Shown: positions 23,251 through 31,733 of the stretch, piece by piece
How positions within the stretch are numbered: the stretch's first letter is position 1
Layout of the letters: every line of letters starts with the position of its first letter
Assembly: GCA_017992785.1 (NCBI GenBank)
Contig: JAGONY010000007.1
Coordinates: 1-36,113 of the forward strand
DNA: 36,113 nucleotides
Origin: Candidatus Omnitrophota bacterium
Lineage (GTDB): Bacteria > Omnitrophota > Gorgyraeia > Pluralincolimonadales > Pluralincolimonadaceae
Reading direction: 5' to 3'
Made by a program: the position numbers and the translations under genes
Notes under the pieces: generated by a model
Database searches by the model: none
The model's input: only the letters and a program-made list of their open reading frames with translations
Told to the model about the DNA's origin: nothing

Positions 23251-23263
23251 CTTTATAAAATGG

Positions 23264-23336
23264 AGCGGGTGACGGGACTCGAACCCGCGATATTCAGCTT
23301 GGGAAGCTGACGTTCTACCAACTGAACTACACCCGC
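23264..23336 (-). tRNA. tRNA-Gly (anticodon CCC)
   Basis: A 73-base cloverleaf. Acceptor GCGGGTG (23336-23330) pairs with CACCCGC (23271-23265), with U as discriminator at 23264. The D-arm is GTTC/GAAC, the anticodon stem TCAGC/GCTGA with loop TTCCCAA giving anticodon CCC (codon GGG). The T-arm has TTCGAGT. CCA is not encoded. U73 fits bacterial glycine tRNA. It lies between the pfkB-family gene and nlpD on the same strand. Confidence 0.96.
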
Positions 23337-23351
23337 AAGATCCCGTGATCC

Positions 23352-24257
23352 CTAACCGGAGATATGCATAAGCCTTCTGAACTTCGCATACCTTCCGCTG
23401 ATATCTTTTTTGCCCAATCGCAACAGCCTGTTGACGCTGAAATCTTCTACCGTATACGAGGCAAGTATCGTCCCGAAAGCGCAGGCCTTCCTGAGCTCCG
23501 CTTCGTTGACGCGCTTCGCCCTGCTCACATAACCCATGAACCCTCCCGCGAAAGTATCGCCCGCTCCGGTCGGATCGAACGGGTCTTCCAGGATATATGC
23601 GGGATAAGAAAAGACGAATTTTTTAGAGACACAAAGAACGCCGTGCTCACCTTTCTTTATTATAGCAATTTTCGGCCCGCAAGAAAATATATATCTTGCC
23701 GCCTTCAGCAGGTTATGCTCTCCCGAGAATTCCCTGGCTTCCCTGTCGTTACAGAAGAATATGTCAACGTGTTCCAGCAGGCGCTTCAACTGCTTAGGTT
23801 TGCTCTCTATCCAGTAGTTCATCGTGTCGCATGCGATCAGCCGCGGGCTGTCGATCTGTTTCAGCACATCGAGCTGAAGCGACGGGTCGATATTCGCGAG
23901 GAAGACGTTCTCCGAATCGCGGTACGCGGCGGGGATCTCCGGTTTGAAATCCGCGAATACGTTCAGGTGCGTGTATATCGTGTGCGCCGTATTGAGGTCG
24001 TAGTCGTATTCGCCCTTCCACCTGAAGGTCTTCCCGCCGTCGATCTTCAGGCCCTGCGTATCGACGCCCCTTTTACCGAGCAGTTTGATATATTTCGCGG
24101 GAAAATCCGCCCCTACAACGCCGACGAGCCGGGCCTTATTGAAGAACGTGGCCGCGCAGGAGAAATATACGGCCGACCCCCCGAGGGCGTCCTCCGCTTT
24201 CCCGAACGGGGTCTTTACCGAATCCAGTGCTATAGAACCGACCACTAATAGCGACAT
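23352..24257 (-). CDS. PfkB (ribokinase) family sugar kinase
   Basis: A 301-residue ribokinase-fold kinase. The N-terminal SLLVVGSIALDSV, the substrate-site GGSAVYFSCAATFF (about 29-42) and the anion-hole/catalytic motif DPTGAGDTFAGGFMGYV (about 247-263) are clear. The substrate is unknown. It lies last in a run with heptose and thiamine genes, so heptose 7-phosphate (HldA-type) or a thiamine precursor are ideas from context only; the sequence does not look like a standard HldE kinase domain. The ATG at 24257 shares its A with the thiC stop (TAATG). The frame stays open to 24563 inside thiC, which I reject. Confidence 0.88.
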   Translation of the reverse strand: MSLLVVGSIALDSVKTPFGKAEDALGGSAVYFSCAATFFNKARLVGVVGADFPAKYIKLLGKRGVDTQGLKIDGGKTFRWKGEYDYDLNTAHTIYTHLNVFADFKPEIPAAYRDSENVFLANIDPSLQLDVLKQIDSPRLIACDTMNYWIESKPKQLKRLLEHVDIFFCNDREAREFSGEHNLLKAARYIFSCGPKIAIIKKGEHGVLCVSKKFVFSYPAYILEDPFDPTGAGDTFAGGFMGYVSRAKRVNEAELRKACAFGTILASYTVEDFSVNRLLRLGKKDISGRYAKFRRLMHISG

Positions 24258-25540
24258 TATTTCAGGCACTCCTCCGATATTTTCATTGAGCAGAATTGCC
24301 CGCACATCGTGCACGCGTCCTTGAGGGACGAACCGCTGCTTTTCCTGTACTCCCTTGACATCTTCGGGTCTATCGAAAGTTCGAACTGCCTCTTCCAGTC
24401 CCTCTTCTTGCGCGCTTTCGACATCTCGATATCCCAGTCGATCGCGCCCTTTACGCCCTTGGCTATATCGGCCGCGTGCGCCGCGATACGCGCGGCTATG
24501 ATACCCGTCTTCACGTCGGACGCGGAAGGCAGGCCGAGGTGTTCGGAAGGAGTGACATAGCATATGAAATCCGCGCCGCTTGCGCCGGCTATCGCTCCGC
24601 CTATTGCTGATGTAATATGGTCATATCCCGGCGCAATATCCGTCACGAGCGGGCCGAGGACATAGAACGGCGCGCCGTCGCATATTTTCTTCTCGAGCAG
24701 GATATTCGGTTTTACCTGGTCGAGCGGCACGTGCCCGGGCCCTTCTATCATGACCTGCACGCCGCGCTTGTGCGCGCGCTTCGCCAGTTCGCCGAGGGTT
24801 ATCAGTTCCTGCACCTGCGCCCTGTCGGTCGCGTCCGCGAGGCATCCCGGCCTCATTCCGTCGCCAAGGCTCAGCGTGACATCATATTCCAGGGCGATAT
24901 CAAGCACCCTGTCGAAATCCTCGTAGAGAGGGTTCTCACGCCCGTTGCGCGACATCCATGCCGCAAGGATCGCGCCGCCGCGGCTCACTATTCCCGTTAC
25001 CCTTCCCTCGTCCTTCAGCCGCTTCACGGCTTCTTTGGTCACGCCGCAGTGCACGGTGAAGAAATCCACCCCTTCCGCGGCCTGTTCCTCGAGCACGGAG
25101 AATATGTCTTCGCTCGACATGGCCGATATCGGCCTGCCCGAACGGGATGTCTTTACGACCGCCTCATAAACCGGCACGGTCCCTACCGGCAGGGACGAAT
25201 GTTTCAGTATCTGCCCGCGTATCTTCCTGAGATCGCCGCCGGTCGACAAGTCCATTACCGCGTCGGCGCCGTTCTCTTCGCAAACTTTAAGCTTCTTCAG
25301 CTCGGACTGGAGCCCCGAAAGGTCCGAGGATGTGCCGATATTCGCGTTCACCTTCGTCCTGAGGCCCTCGCCTATGCCGCATAGCTTCCTTCCCTTCCTG
25401 GCCGCGCGGTTACACGGGATCACTACCTTCCCTTCGGCGATCTTGCGGGCCAACGACCTCGGATCGATGCGTTCGGCCTTCGCGACCTGCCGCATCTCCG
25501 TCGTTATCTTCCCTGCCCTTGCGCATTCAAGTTGAGTCAT
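24257..25540 (-). CDS. thiC: Phosphomethylpyrimidine synthase, short form
   Basis: Radical SAM enzyme that rearranges aminoimidazole ribotide to HMP-phosphate for thiamine. The product is 427 residues, the short form without the N-terminal extension of the 631-residue E. coli protein. Family blocks: MDLSTGGDL, PVGTVPVYEAV, DFFTVHCGVT, SRGGAILAAWM, LSLGDGMRPGC, VMIEGPGHVP and the C-terminal cluster CTMCGQFC (Cys410, Cys413, Cys417). The cluster spacing is CX2CX3C, one residue shorter than the CX2CX4C of the E. coli type. It overlaps thiE by ATGA. No TPP riboswitch is found next to it. Confidence 0.96.
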   Translation of the reverse strand: MTQLECARAGKITTEMRQVAKAERIDPRSLARKIAEGKVVIPCNRAARKGRKLCGIGEGLRTKVNANIGTSSDLSGLQSELKKLKVCEENGADAVMDLSTGGDLRKIRGQILKHSSLPVGTVPVYEAVVKTSRSGRPISAMSSEDIFSVLEEQAAEGVDFFTVHCGVTKEAVKRLKDEGRVTGIVSRGGAILAAWMSRNGRENPLYEDFDRVLDIALEYDVTLSLGDGMRPGCLADATDRAQVQELITLGELAKRAHKRGVQVMIEGPGHVPLDQVKPNILLEKKICDGAPFYVLGPLVTDIAPGYDHITSAIGGAIAGASGADFICYVTPSEHLGLPSASDVKTGIIAARIAAHAADIAKGVKGAIDWDIEMSKARKKRDWKRQFELSIDPKMSREYRKSSGSSLKDACTMCGQFCSMKISEECLK

Positions 25541-26157
25541 ATATTATTAAGTCTTTCCTTAAGTGACTTTGCGGCGTTCCTCACGTCGCTTGCGCCGCAC
25601 ACCGCCCTCACCACGGCGATCCTGCGGGCGCCGGCATCGAGCACCTGCCCTATATTGCCGGCATCTATCCCTCCGATAGCAACAAAAGGTATCCTTACCG
25701 CTTTGTTTACTTCGCGCACCAGCCCTGTCCCGACCGGGATGTAATCCGGTTTGGTCGGTGTGGCAAAGACCGGGCCCACCCCGATGTAATCTGCGCCGGC
25801 CTTCTCGGCGGCCAACGCCTGCTCGAGGGAATGCGTCGAAACGCCGATGACCTTGTCCCTGCCGATTATAGCCCGCGCTTCTTCCGGCGGCAGGTCGTCC
25901 TGCCCCAAATGCACGCCGTCGGCGCCCGTCGCGGCCGCTATATCAGGCCTGTCGTTTATAATGAACAACGCGCCTGTGCCGGCCATCGCTTTCCGTATAG
26001 CCCGGCCGAGCGTTACTATCTCCCGGGCCGGCATGTCCTTCTCGCGCAACTGTATGATATCCGCGCCGCCCTCGACGGCCTCCGACGCCACTTCCGCGAG
26101 GCCGCGCCCGTCAGCGGACTTGCTGTCTATGATCACGTAAAGCTTAAAATCCTTCAC
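25537..26157 (-). CDS. thiE: Thiamine-phosphate synthase
   Basis: TIM-barrel enzyme joining HMP-PP and the thiazole phosphate to thiamine phosphate. The 206-residue product has the phosphate and pyrophosphate sites DIIQLREKDM, FIINDRPDIAAATGADGVHLGQDDLP (in order, about 61-86), GVSTHSLEQA, YIGVGPVFATPTKPD and VAIGGIDAGNI. The start is GTG at 26157, two bases after the thiD2 stop (TAG CG GTG). Its end overlaps thiC by ATGA. The neighbours supply both HMP-PP steps. Confidence 0.96.
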   Translation of the reverse strand: MKDFKLYVIIDSKSADGRGLAEVASEAVEGGADIIQLREKDMPAREIVTLGRAIRKAMAGTGALFIINDRPDIAAATGADGVHLGQDDLPPEEARAIIGRDKVIGVSTHSLEQALAAEKAGADYIGVGPVFATPTKPDYIPVGTGLVREVNKAVRIPFVAIGGIDAGNIGQVLDAGARRIAVVRAVCGASDVRNAAKSLKERLNNI

Positions 26158-26159
26158 CG

Positions 26160-26570
26160 CTAAAACCTCGAAACGAGCTTCTTCTCGGCGGTATACGCCC
26201 TGAACCTGAGCCTTTTGAACCTGTCGGATATCTTTTTGTCTATGAGCTTCGAGAATTCCTCAAGGACACGCAGGGATTCTTTCACGCGTTCCATGTTAGC
26301 CGCGGACATGTCTTTCCATCCCGCGTGTATTTTCTCTATCTTCTGTTTTCCGCTGCCGACATCCCTCCCGGGATCGCGGGTGCAGACGATACCGCGCAGC
26401 GTCGCGGGATACAACTTTATGCAGTCCGATATTCCGTGGCGGATGGACTTGAACTCTTTTGTGAGGCCCCGGTCATCAAGCACGAACCTCGCTATCTCTT
26501 CGCATACCCTCAGGCCTTCCCTCGACCTATTGAGGTTCGCATCGATGATCCTGTAAAGCTTTTCTTTCAT
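26160..26570 (-). CDS. Stand-alone ThiD2-family protein
   Basis: A 136-residue helical protein matching the ThiD2 domain, usually found fused in front of ThiE and reported to act as an alternative HMP-phosphate kinase. The hallmark is RIIDANLNRSREGLRVCEE (about 6-24), followed by ARFVLDD, SIRHGISD and the SLRVLEEFSKLID region. Here it is a separate gene directly before thiE. The ATG at 26570 overlaps the rfaE2 stop by ATGA, with a GGAGG-like site inside rfaE2; the longer open frame to 26786 is a shadow of rfaE2. With ThiC and ThiE it would complete HMP-PP formation and coupling. Confidence 0.82.
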   Translation of the reverse strand: MKEKLYRIIDANLNRSREGLRVCEEIARFVLDDRGLTKEFKSIRHGISDCIKLYPATLRGIVCTRDPGRDVGSGKQKIEKIHAGWKDMSAANMERVKESLRVLEEFSKLIDKKISDRFKRLRFRAYTAEKKLVSRF

Positions 26571-27058
26571 CTGGAGGTTCTTTTTATCCTGCGGATAATA
26601 TCCGAAGTGGACCTGCCCTTCACGAGCGGGACGGTGACCGTCCTTCCGCCGTAGGACTTGACGAAATCCGCGCCTACTATGCTGCCGGTTTTCCAGTCGG
26701 CGCCCTTGACGAGGATGTCCGGCTTTACGGCCCTGATCACCTTGATGGGGGTATCTTCCCCGAAGACCGTCACGTAATCTACGCATCCGAGTGAAGAGAC
26801 GACTGCCGCCCTGTCCTTCTGGCTGACCACCGGCCTCGACGGGCCTTTTATCCTCCTGACGGAAGAGTCGCTGTTGAGCCCGAGCACCAGTATGTCGCCG
26901 AGGGCTTTCGCCTTCCGCAGGTATTTCACGTGCCCGGCGTGCAATATATCGAAACAGCCGTTCGTGAACACTATGCGTTCCTTCCTTGACCTCAGCCGCG
27001 CGCAGATGGCCTTCAAGGCGGAAAACGGGACTATCTTCTTATCATATTTATCGGTCAT
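26567..27058 (-). CDS. rfaE2: Heptose 1-phosphate adenylyltransferase (RfaE2)
   Basis: Nucleotidyltransferase of the HldE C-terminal type, making ADP-D-glycero-beta-D-manno-heptose for LPS core. The 163-residue protein shows VFTNGCFDILHAGHVKYL with the HxGH motif (about 31-48), GLNSDSSVRRIKGPSRPV, the dinucleotide-site stretch VDYVTVFGEDTP, VKGADWK and the C-terminal KGRSTSDIIRRI (RSTS motif). It lacks the kinase half, so a separate kinase must exist. It lies 18 bases after gmhA and overlaps thiD2 by 4. Confidence 0.93.
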   Translation of the reverse strand: MTDKYDKKIVPFSALKAICARLRSRKERIVFTNGCFDILHAGHVKYLRKAKALGDILVLGLNSDSSVRRIKGPSRPVVSQKDRAAVVSSLGCVDYVTVFGEDTPIKVIRAVKPDILVKGADWKTGSIVGADFVKSYGGRTVTVPLVKGRSTSDIIRRIKRTSR

Positions 27059-27076
27059 ATGGCAGCCCGGTAAAGC

Positions 27077-27649
27077 CTAAAATAACGCTTCCTCTACCAG
27101 CTGGCAGAGGATGTGCGCAATGGTGACGTGCGACTCCTGGATCCTTGGAGTGGATCTTGAAGGGACTACTATCGATATCTTTGCCGTCTTTGCAAGCCCG
27201 CCCCCGTCGCCTCCGGTAAGGGCTATCGTATCGAGCCCCTTATCGTTCGCGAGCGCGACCGCCTTGATGACGTTCGGCGCTTTTCCGCTCGTCGATATGC
27301 CTATCGCCACGTCGTTCTTCGCGGCTATGGCATCGAGCTGGCGGGAGAAGACCTCCTCGTATGAATAGTCGTTAGCTATGGCGGTCATCACGGATGTATT
27401 GACCGTCAGGGCTACGGCCGGGAGCCCTTTGCGTTCCTTCATGAACCTTCCGACGATCTCGGCCGCGATATGCTGGCTGTCGGCCGCGCTCCCGCCGTTG
27501 CCGAAGACGATCACCTTGCCTCCGGACCTGAGCGCCTTTATCATCGACTCCGCGGATTTCTGTATATTATCAAGCTGCGGCCCTGCGTTCATCAGGGATG
27601 ACTTTACGGATATGCTCTCCTGTATTATCCCTTCGATCTTTTTCTTCAT
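27077..27649 (-). CDS. gmhA: Sedoheptulose 7-phosphate isomerase
   Basis: First step of ADP-heptose synthesis: sedoheptulose 7-phosphate to heptose 7-phosphate. The 190-residue SIS-domain protein has VFGNGGSAADSQHIAAEIV (about 47-65), AIGISTSGKAPNVIKA and the metal-site C-terminal ESHVTIAHILCQLVE. Length and motifs are standard. A ribosome site AGGCGG precedes the ATG. It lies 11 bases after the phosphofructokinase gene and leads into rfaE2. Presence of GmhA with RfaE2 implies a diderm envelope with heptose-containing LPS or glycan. Confidence 0.95.
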   Translation of the reverse strand: MKKKIEGIIQESISVKSSLMNAGPQLDNIQKSAESMIKALRSGGKVIVFGNGGSAADSQHIAAEIVGRFMKERKGLPAVALTVNTSVMTAIANDYSYEEVFSRQLDAIAAKNDVAIGISTSGKAPNVIKAVALANDKGLDTIALTGGDGGGLAKTAKISIVVPSRSTPRIQESHVTIAHILCQLVEEALF

Positions 27650-27660
27650 ATTACCGCCTT

Positions 27661-28689
27661 TTAGCCGAAGAACACCTTCGCGATATTATAGAAATCCATA
27701 TCGACCGTCTTCAGGGTGCCGACTGCCTTCTCGATCGGGACCGCCTCTATATTGACGCCTTTCAAGCTGACCATATACCCGAACTTGCCCTGCTTCACGA
27801 GCTCCACGGCCTTTACGCCGAACCTTGTGCCGAGCACCCTGTCGAACGCCGTCGGCGAACCGCCGCGCTGTATATGGCCGAGAACGGTGACCCTCGTCTC
27901 GAAACCGGTCTTCTTCTCGATCAGCTCCCCGAGTACCTGTCCGATGCCTCCGAGCCTTACATGGCCGAAATCGTCGAGCTTCTCTTCCTGAAGGACCTCG
28001 GAGTTCTCGTCAAATTTCGCGCCTTCGGCCACCACGATTATCGAAAAGTTCTTGCCCTGCGCGTGGCGCTTCTTGATTATCGAGCAGACCTCGTCGATGT
28101 TTATCGGGACCTCCGGTATCAATATGACGTCCGCTCCGCCGGCTATGCCGCCGTGCACGGCTATCCATCCCGCATGCCTGCCCATTACCTCGACGACCAT
28201 TATACGGTTATGGCTCTCCGCCGTCGTGTGGAGCCTGTCGATGCATTCGGTAACTATATTGACGGCCGTATCGAAACCGAACGTATAATCCGTCTCGCTG
28301 AGGTCGTTATCGATCGTCTTCGGGACGCCCACTACTTTAAGGCCTTCCTTCACGAGTTTGTTCGCGACGCCGAGTGTATCTTCGCCGCCGATCGCTATCA
28401 GCGCGTCGAGCTCGAATTTCCTGAAATTGTCCTTTACCTTCTGCACCGCCCCTTCTTTCTTGTACGGGTTGGTCCTTGAGGTGCCGAGTATCGTGCCGCC
28501 TTTAGGAAGTATGCCGGAGACCGAACGCAGGTCGAGCGGGGAAATGTCGCCTTCAATGATGCCCTTCCATCCGTTCTTTATCCCGAGAACCTCGTAACCT
28601 TCAAGATATGCTTTCCTTACGACTCCCCTTATTACCGGGTTCAGGCCCGGGCAATCCCCGCCGCCCGTCAGTACTCCTATCCTTTTCAT
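27661..28689 (-). CDS. pfkA: 6-phosphofructokinase, probably pyrophosphate-dependent
   Basis: A 342-residue group-III-type phosphofructokinase. GVLTGGGDCPGLNPVIRG (residues 5-22) is the donor site. The discriminating residues are GGEDT with Asp104 and PKTIDND with Lys124; ATP-dependent E. coli PfkA has Gly at both places. Asp104 plus Lys124 is the combination of known PPi-dependent enzymes, so reversible PPi-PFK is predicted. MGRHAGW and GHIQRGGSPTAFDR are intact. The start is the ATG at 28689, after GGGGGAATTG; an in-frame TTG one codon earlier is less likely. It heads the run that continues with gmhA. Confidence 0.93.
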   Translation of the reverse strand: MKRIGVLTGGGDCPGLNPVIRGVVRKAYLEGYEVLGIKNGWKGIIEGDISPLDLRSVSGILPKGGTILGTSRTNPYKKEGAVQKVKDNFRKFELDALIAIGGEDTLGVANKLVKEGLKVVGVPKTIDNDLSETDYTFGFDTAVNIVTECIDRLHTTAESHNRIMVVEVMGRHAGWIAVHGGIAGGADVILIPEVPINIDEVCSIIKKRHAQGKNFSIIVVAEGAKFDENSEVLQEEKLDDFGHVRLGGIGQVLGELIEKKTGFETRVTVLGHIQRGGSPTAFDRVLGTRFGVKAVELVKQGKFGYMVSLKGVNIEAVPIEKAVGTLKTVDMDFYNIAKVFFG

Positions 28690-28712
28690 CAATTCCCCCT
28701 TTTAGTTTTGGT

Positions 28713-29327
28713 TTATTCTCCCCTGAAATCCACCCCGCCGAACGGCAGGCTCACGTCTTCCTTGTCCTTGCCCTTCTTTGCGACGGGCTTCGGCTCGGTG
28801 CGCGTCGCGATCTTCGTCACATGTATCTTCACGATGATAGGCTCGTCTATGCCGAGCATCTCCTGTATCTTCGCCTTTACTATGCCCTGTATCTTCTCGG
28901 TGGATTCCGGAATGTTTGCGTCCGCCCAGAATACTACCCTTGTGGATATGTCTATGCCCTTCTTGGTCGCGATGCAGTCCGATTTCAGTTCCTTCACTTC
29001 CGGCAGGGAGGAGCCTATCTTCCTGATGAATTCCTCTATCGCCGACAGCGATATGGAAACCTGGCCGTCGGGATTGTTGAAGGCAATGTTCTTCTGGCGC
29101 TGTATCCTGGCCACCGTGAACTGGTATACGGCCCATGATACGATCACGAGCAGGAAACCGACCACGCCGACGCCTACCCTCAGCGTCATCGACTGGTTTA
29201 TCGAATCGAGCGCGTTGAGCACCGGCTCGCTCTCGACAGACCTTACCGAGACAGCGATAAGGAACAATCCGATCGCTATGAAGACGATCAGGAAGAAGAA
29301 CATCGTTATCCTATTCAATACGTTCAT
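28713..29327 (-). CDS. amaP: AmaP-like alkaline-shock membrane anchor protein
   Basis: A 204-residue membrane protein of the AmaP family, which in Firmicutes anchors Asp23 to the membrane. Two transmembrane helices are visible at about 6-28 and 48-72. The soluble domain after residue 85 is Asp23-like ([19 protein letters not shown], then [11 protein letters not shown] and VKIHVTKIA). The basic tail carries KKGKDK. It overlaps the accC stop by ATGA and precedes pfkA by about 24 bases. No separate asp23 gene is in the window. The role outside Firmicutes is unknown. Confidence 0.85.
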   Translation of the reverse strand: MNVLNRITMFFFLIVFIAIGLFLIAVSVRSVESEPVLNALDSINQSMTLRVGVGVVGFLLVIVSWAVYQFTVARIQRQKNIAFNNPDGQVSISLSAIEEFIRKIGSSLPEVKELKSDCIATKKGIDISTRVVFWADANIPESTEKIQGIVKAKIQEMLGIDEPIIVKIHVTKIATRTEPKPVAKKGKDKEDVSLPFGGVDFRGE

Positions 29328-30682
29328 TGCGATCCCTCCTTTTCGGCCATCTTCTTTTCTATGAATTCCGTGGTGACTTCGCCGCGCAGGAACGCCGGGT
29401 CCGAGGTCAGCCGCTTGTGGAAATCGATCGTGTTCTTTATCGGCTCTATCGTGAATTCGGCGAGCGCGCGCTGCATTATCTGTATCGCTTCAGCCCGGTT
29501 CTTGCCGTACGTTATCAGTTTGGCTATCATCGAATCGTAGAACGGAGGTATCGAATAGCCCTGGTACACGTGCGAGTCGACCCTGACCCCGGGGCCGCCC
29601 GGCGCGTGGAAGAACGAGACCTTCCCCGGGCACGGCATGAAATTATTGTCCGCGTCCTCGGCGTTTATGCGGCATTCTATCGCGTGGCCGTTGAACTTCA
29701 CGCGGTCCTGGTCGAACGAGAGCCGCTCGCCCGCCGCGATGCGTATCTGCTCTTTCACGAGGTCGATGCCGGTCACCATCTCGGTCACCGGGTGTTCTAC
29801 CTGTATCCTCGTGTTCATCTCCATGAAATAGAAATTGCCGTGCTCGTCCAGCAGAAACTCTATCGTGCCGACGTTCGTGTAGTTGGCAGCCTTCGCGCCC
29901 TTGACGGCGGCATCCCCCATCTTCTTCCTCAGCTTCGCGTCGACAGCCGGCGACGGGGACTCCTCGAGCAGTTTCTGGTGGCGCCTCTGTATCGTGCAGT
30001 CCCTCTCGCCGAGGTGGACCACGTGGCCGTATTTATCCGCCACGATCTGGAACTCCACATGCCTCGGGTTCGGGACATATTTCTCTATGTATACCGACGG
30101 GTTGCCGAACGCCGCCTCGGCTTCCGCCTGGCAGGTCAAAAGCACGCTGACGAGCCTGATGTCGTTATGAGCTATCCTCATGCCTCGGCCGCCGCCGCCC
30201 GCCGCGGCTTTAACTATCACGGGGTACTGTAATTTATGCGCGACCCGCAGCGCCTCTTCCTTCTCCTTGACCACCGTGGAGCTGCCCGGTATCGTAGGCA
30301 GGCCGGCCTTCCTCATCGTCTCCTTGGCAGCCATCTTGTCGCCTAACAGGCGCATCGCCTCAGGGGTCGGGCCTATGAACTTTATCTGGCAGGATTCGCA
30401 TACTTCCGCGAAATGAGCGTTCTCGGCGAGGAAACCGTATCCGGGATGTATCGCCTCGACGTCCGATATCTCCGCTGCGCTTATTATGCTCGGTATGTTC
30501 AGGTAGCTGCCCGACGGCGCAGGCGACCCTATGCAGACAGATTCGTCCGCGAATTTCACGTGGAGGGAATCCCTGTCGGCCTCTGAATACACGGCTACCG
30601 ATTTGATCCCGAGGTCCCTGCATGCCCTTATTATCCTAAGCGCCACTTCGCCGCGATTAGCGATAAGTATCTTTGAGAACAT
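29324..30682 (-). CDS. accC: Acetyl-CoA carboxylase, biotin carboxylase subunit
   Basis: ATP-grasp enzyme that carboxylates biotin on AccB, the first half of malonyl-CoA synthesis. The 452-residue product has the start [20 protein letters not shown] (two pieces, 3-22), the ATP-binding glycine loop [13 protein letters not shown] (about 158-170), and the catalytic region [19 protein letters not shown] (about 284-302). It is complete at normal length. It starts 3 bases past the accB stop, so the pair forms one unit. AccA and AccD are not in the window. Confidence 0.97.
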   Translation of the reverse strand: MFSKILIANRGEVALRIIRACRDLGIKSVAVYSEADRDSLHVKFADESVCIGSPAPSGSYLNIPSIISAAEISDVEAIHPGYGFLAENAHFAEVCESCQIKFIGPTPEAMRLLGDKMAAKETMRKAGLPTIPGSSTVVKEKEEALRVAHKLQYPVIVKAAAGGGGRGMRIAHNDIRLVSVLLTCQAEAEAAFGNPSVYIEKYVPNPRHVEFQIVADKYGHVVHLGERDCTIQRRHQKLLEESPSPAVDAKLRKKMGDAAVKGAKAANYTNVGTIEFLLDEHGNFYFMEMNTRIQVEHPVTEMVTGIDLVKEQIRIAAGERLSFDQDRVKFNGHAIECRINAEDADNNFMPCPGKVSFFHAPGGPGVRVDSHVYQGYSIPPFYDSMIAKLITYGKNRAEAIQIMQRALAEFTIEPIKNTIDFHKRLTSDPAFLRGEVTTEFIEKKMAEKEGSQ

Positions 30683-30685
30683 TTT

Positions 30686-31153
30686 TTAAGCGGGCTCTAT
30701 TAAGAAAAGTACGTGTCCGAATTCCACCGGCTGGGCGTTCTCGACAGTTATGTCCACGATCTTGCCCTTTACTTCCGACTTTATCTCATTCATCAGCTTC
30801 ATCGCCTCGATAATGCAGACGACCTGCCCGGGCACGATCATCGCGCCCTTCTCCACGAACGCGGGCGCGTCGGGAGCGGGAGCCCTGTAGAAAGTGCCTA
30901 CCATCGGGGCCTTTATCTCCAGGTATTTGGACTTTGCAGCTGCGGCCGCGGCCTCTTTCGCGACGGCTGCCGATGCAGCCGCTGAAGGGGCATTCTGGGG
31001 AGCATGCACGATATAGCTTTCCTGCGTTATCTCGGGCATGCCGGACAGGCCCTTCTTGAGCCTTATCCTGAGGCCTTCGCGCTCGATCTCTATCTCGACC
31101 AGCCCGTTCTCGTTCATCAGGGCGATCATCTCTTTAAGTTCTTTGACGTTCAT
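30686..31153 (-). CDS. accB: Acetyl-CoA carboxylase biotin carboxyl carrier protein
   Basis: A 155-residue BCCP. The N-terminal 40 residues are a helix-strand segment, residues 55-75 an Ala-rich linker, and 78-153 the biotinyl domain. The biotinylated lysine is Lys119 in EAMKLM; the thumb-like APAPDAPAF insertion is present. AccC carries out the carboxylation. The ATG at 31153 has a strong AAAAGGGGG ribosome site. It lies 22 bases after efp. Confidence 0.96.
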   Translation of the reverse strand: MNVKELKEMIALMNENGLVEIEIEREGLRIRLKKGLSGMPEITQESYIVHAPQNAPSAAASAAVAKEAAAAAAKSKYLEIKAPMVGTFYRAPAPDAPAFVEKGAMIVPGQVVCIIEAMKLMNEIKSEVKGKIVDITVENAQPVEFGHVLFLIEPA

Positions 31154-31175
31154 GTATCCCCCTTTTAGTCGCCTA

Positions 31176-31733
31176 TCAGACTCTTTCGACGTATCCGCCG
31201 GTGCGCGTATCTATCTTCAGCACATTCCCGACCTCGACAAACAGCGGGACCTGTATCGTATAGCCGGTCTCGAGCTTCACGGCTTTCGTTCCGCTCTTCG
31301 CGGTATCGCCTTTGAGGCCCGGATCGGCCTCGACTACAGCCAATTCCACGAACATCGGGGGCTCTATCGACATAAGCTTGCCCTCATAGAAAGAGGCGTT
31401 GACAACCATGTTCTCTTTCAGGAAATGCGGGACATCTCCCATCTGTTCCGCCGTCAGCTGGAACTGCTCGTATGTCTTCTCTTCCATGAAATGGTATTCG
31501 TCGCCGGAAACATAAAGGAACTGCAGTTTCTTGTACTCGATAAAAGCGTCCTCGAGCTTTTCTCCCGAACGGAATGTCTTAGGGAGTACGTTGCCCGTGG
31601 TCAAACTGCGCAGTTTCGTCTTTACGAAGGCGCCGCCCTTGCCGGGTTTTACGTGCTGGAACTCTATGACCTGGAAGAGTTGCCCGTCCATTTTGATAGT
31701 CAAACCGTTTTTCAGATCACTTGTCGATATCAT
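31176..31733 (-). CDS. efp: Elongation factor P
   Basis: Three-domain OB-fold factor that helps ribosomes past polyproline stretches. The 185-residue product shows the domain I tip HVKPGKGGAFVKTKL with the modifiable lysine at Lys32, and the C-terminal GYTIQVPLFVEVGNVLKIDTRTGGY (two pieces). The lysine modification enzymes (EpmA/B or others) are not in this window. The start overlaps the pepP coding end by 17 bases, and accB follows. Confidence 0.96.
   Translation of the reverse strand: MISTSDLKNGLTIKMDGQLFQVIEFQHVKPGKGGAFVKTKLRSLTTGNVLPKTFRSGEKLEDAFIEYKKLQFLYVSGDEYHFMEEKTYEQFQLTAEQMGDVPHFLKENMVVNASFYEGKLMSIEPPMFVELAVVEADPGLKGDTAKSGTKAVKLETGYTIQVPLFVEVGNVLKIDTRTGGYVERV

Noticed and set aside
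23251-23263. Integration or attachment site at tRNA-Gly
   Set aside because: No integrase, no direct repeat of the tRNA 3' end and no foreign-looking gene nearby.
24258-24563. Longer start for the pfkB-family kinase at 24563
   Set aside because: It overlaps the thiC coding end, and the kinase begins SLLVVGSIALD right at the TAATG junction.
26571-26786. Longer start for the ThiD2 gene at 26786
   Set aside because: The added sequence is basic shadow of rfaE2; the ThiD2 motif begins right after the ATG at 26570.
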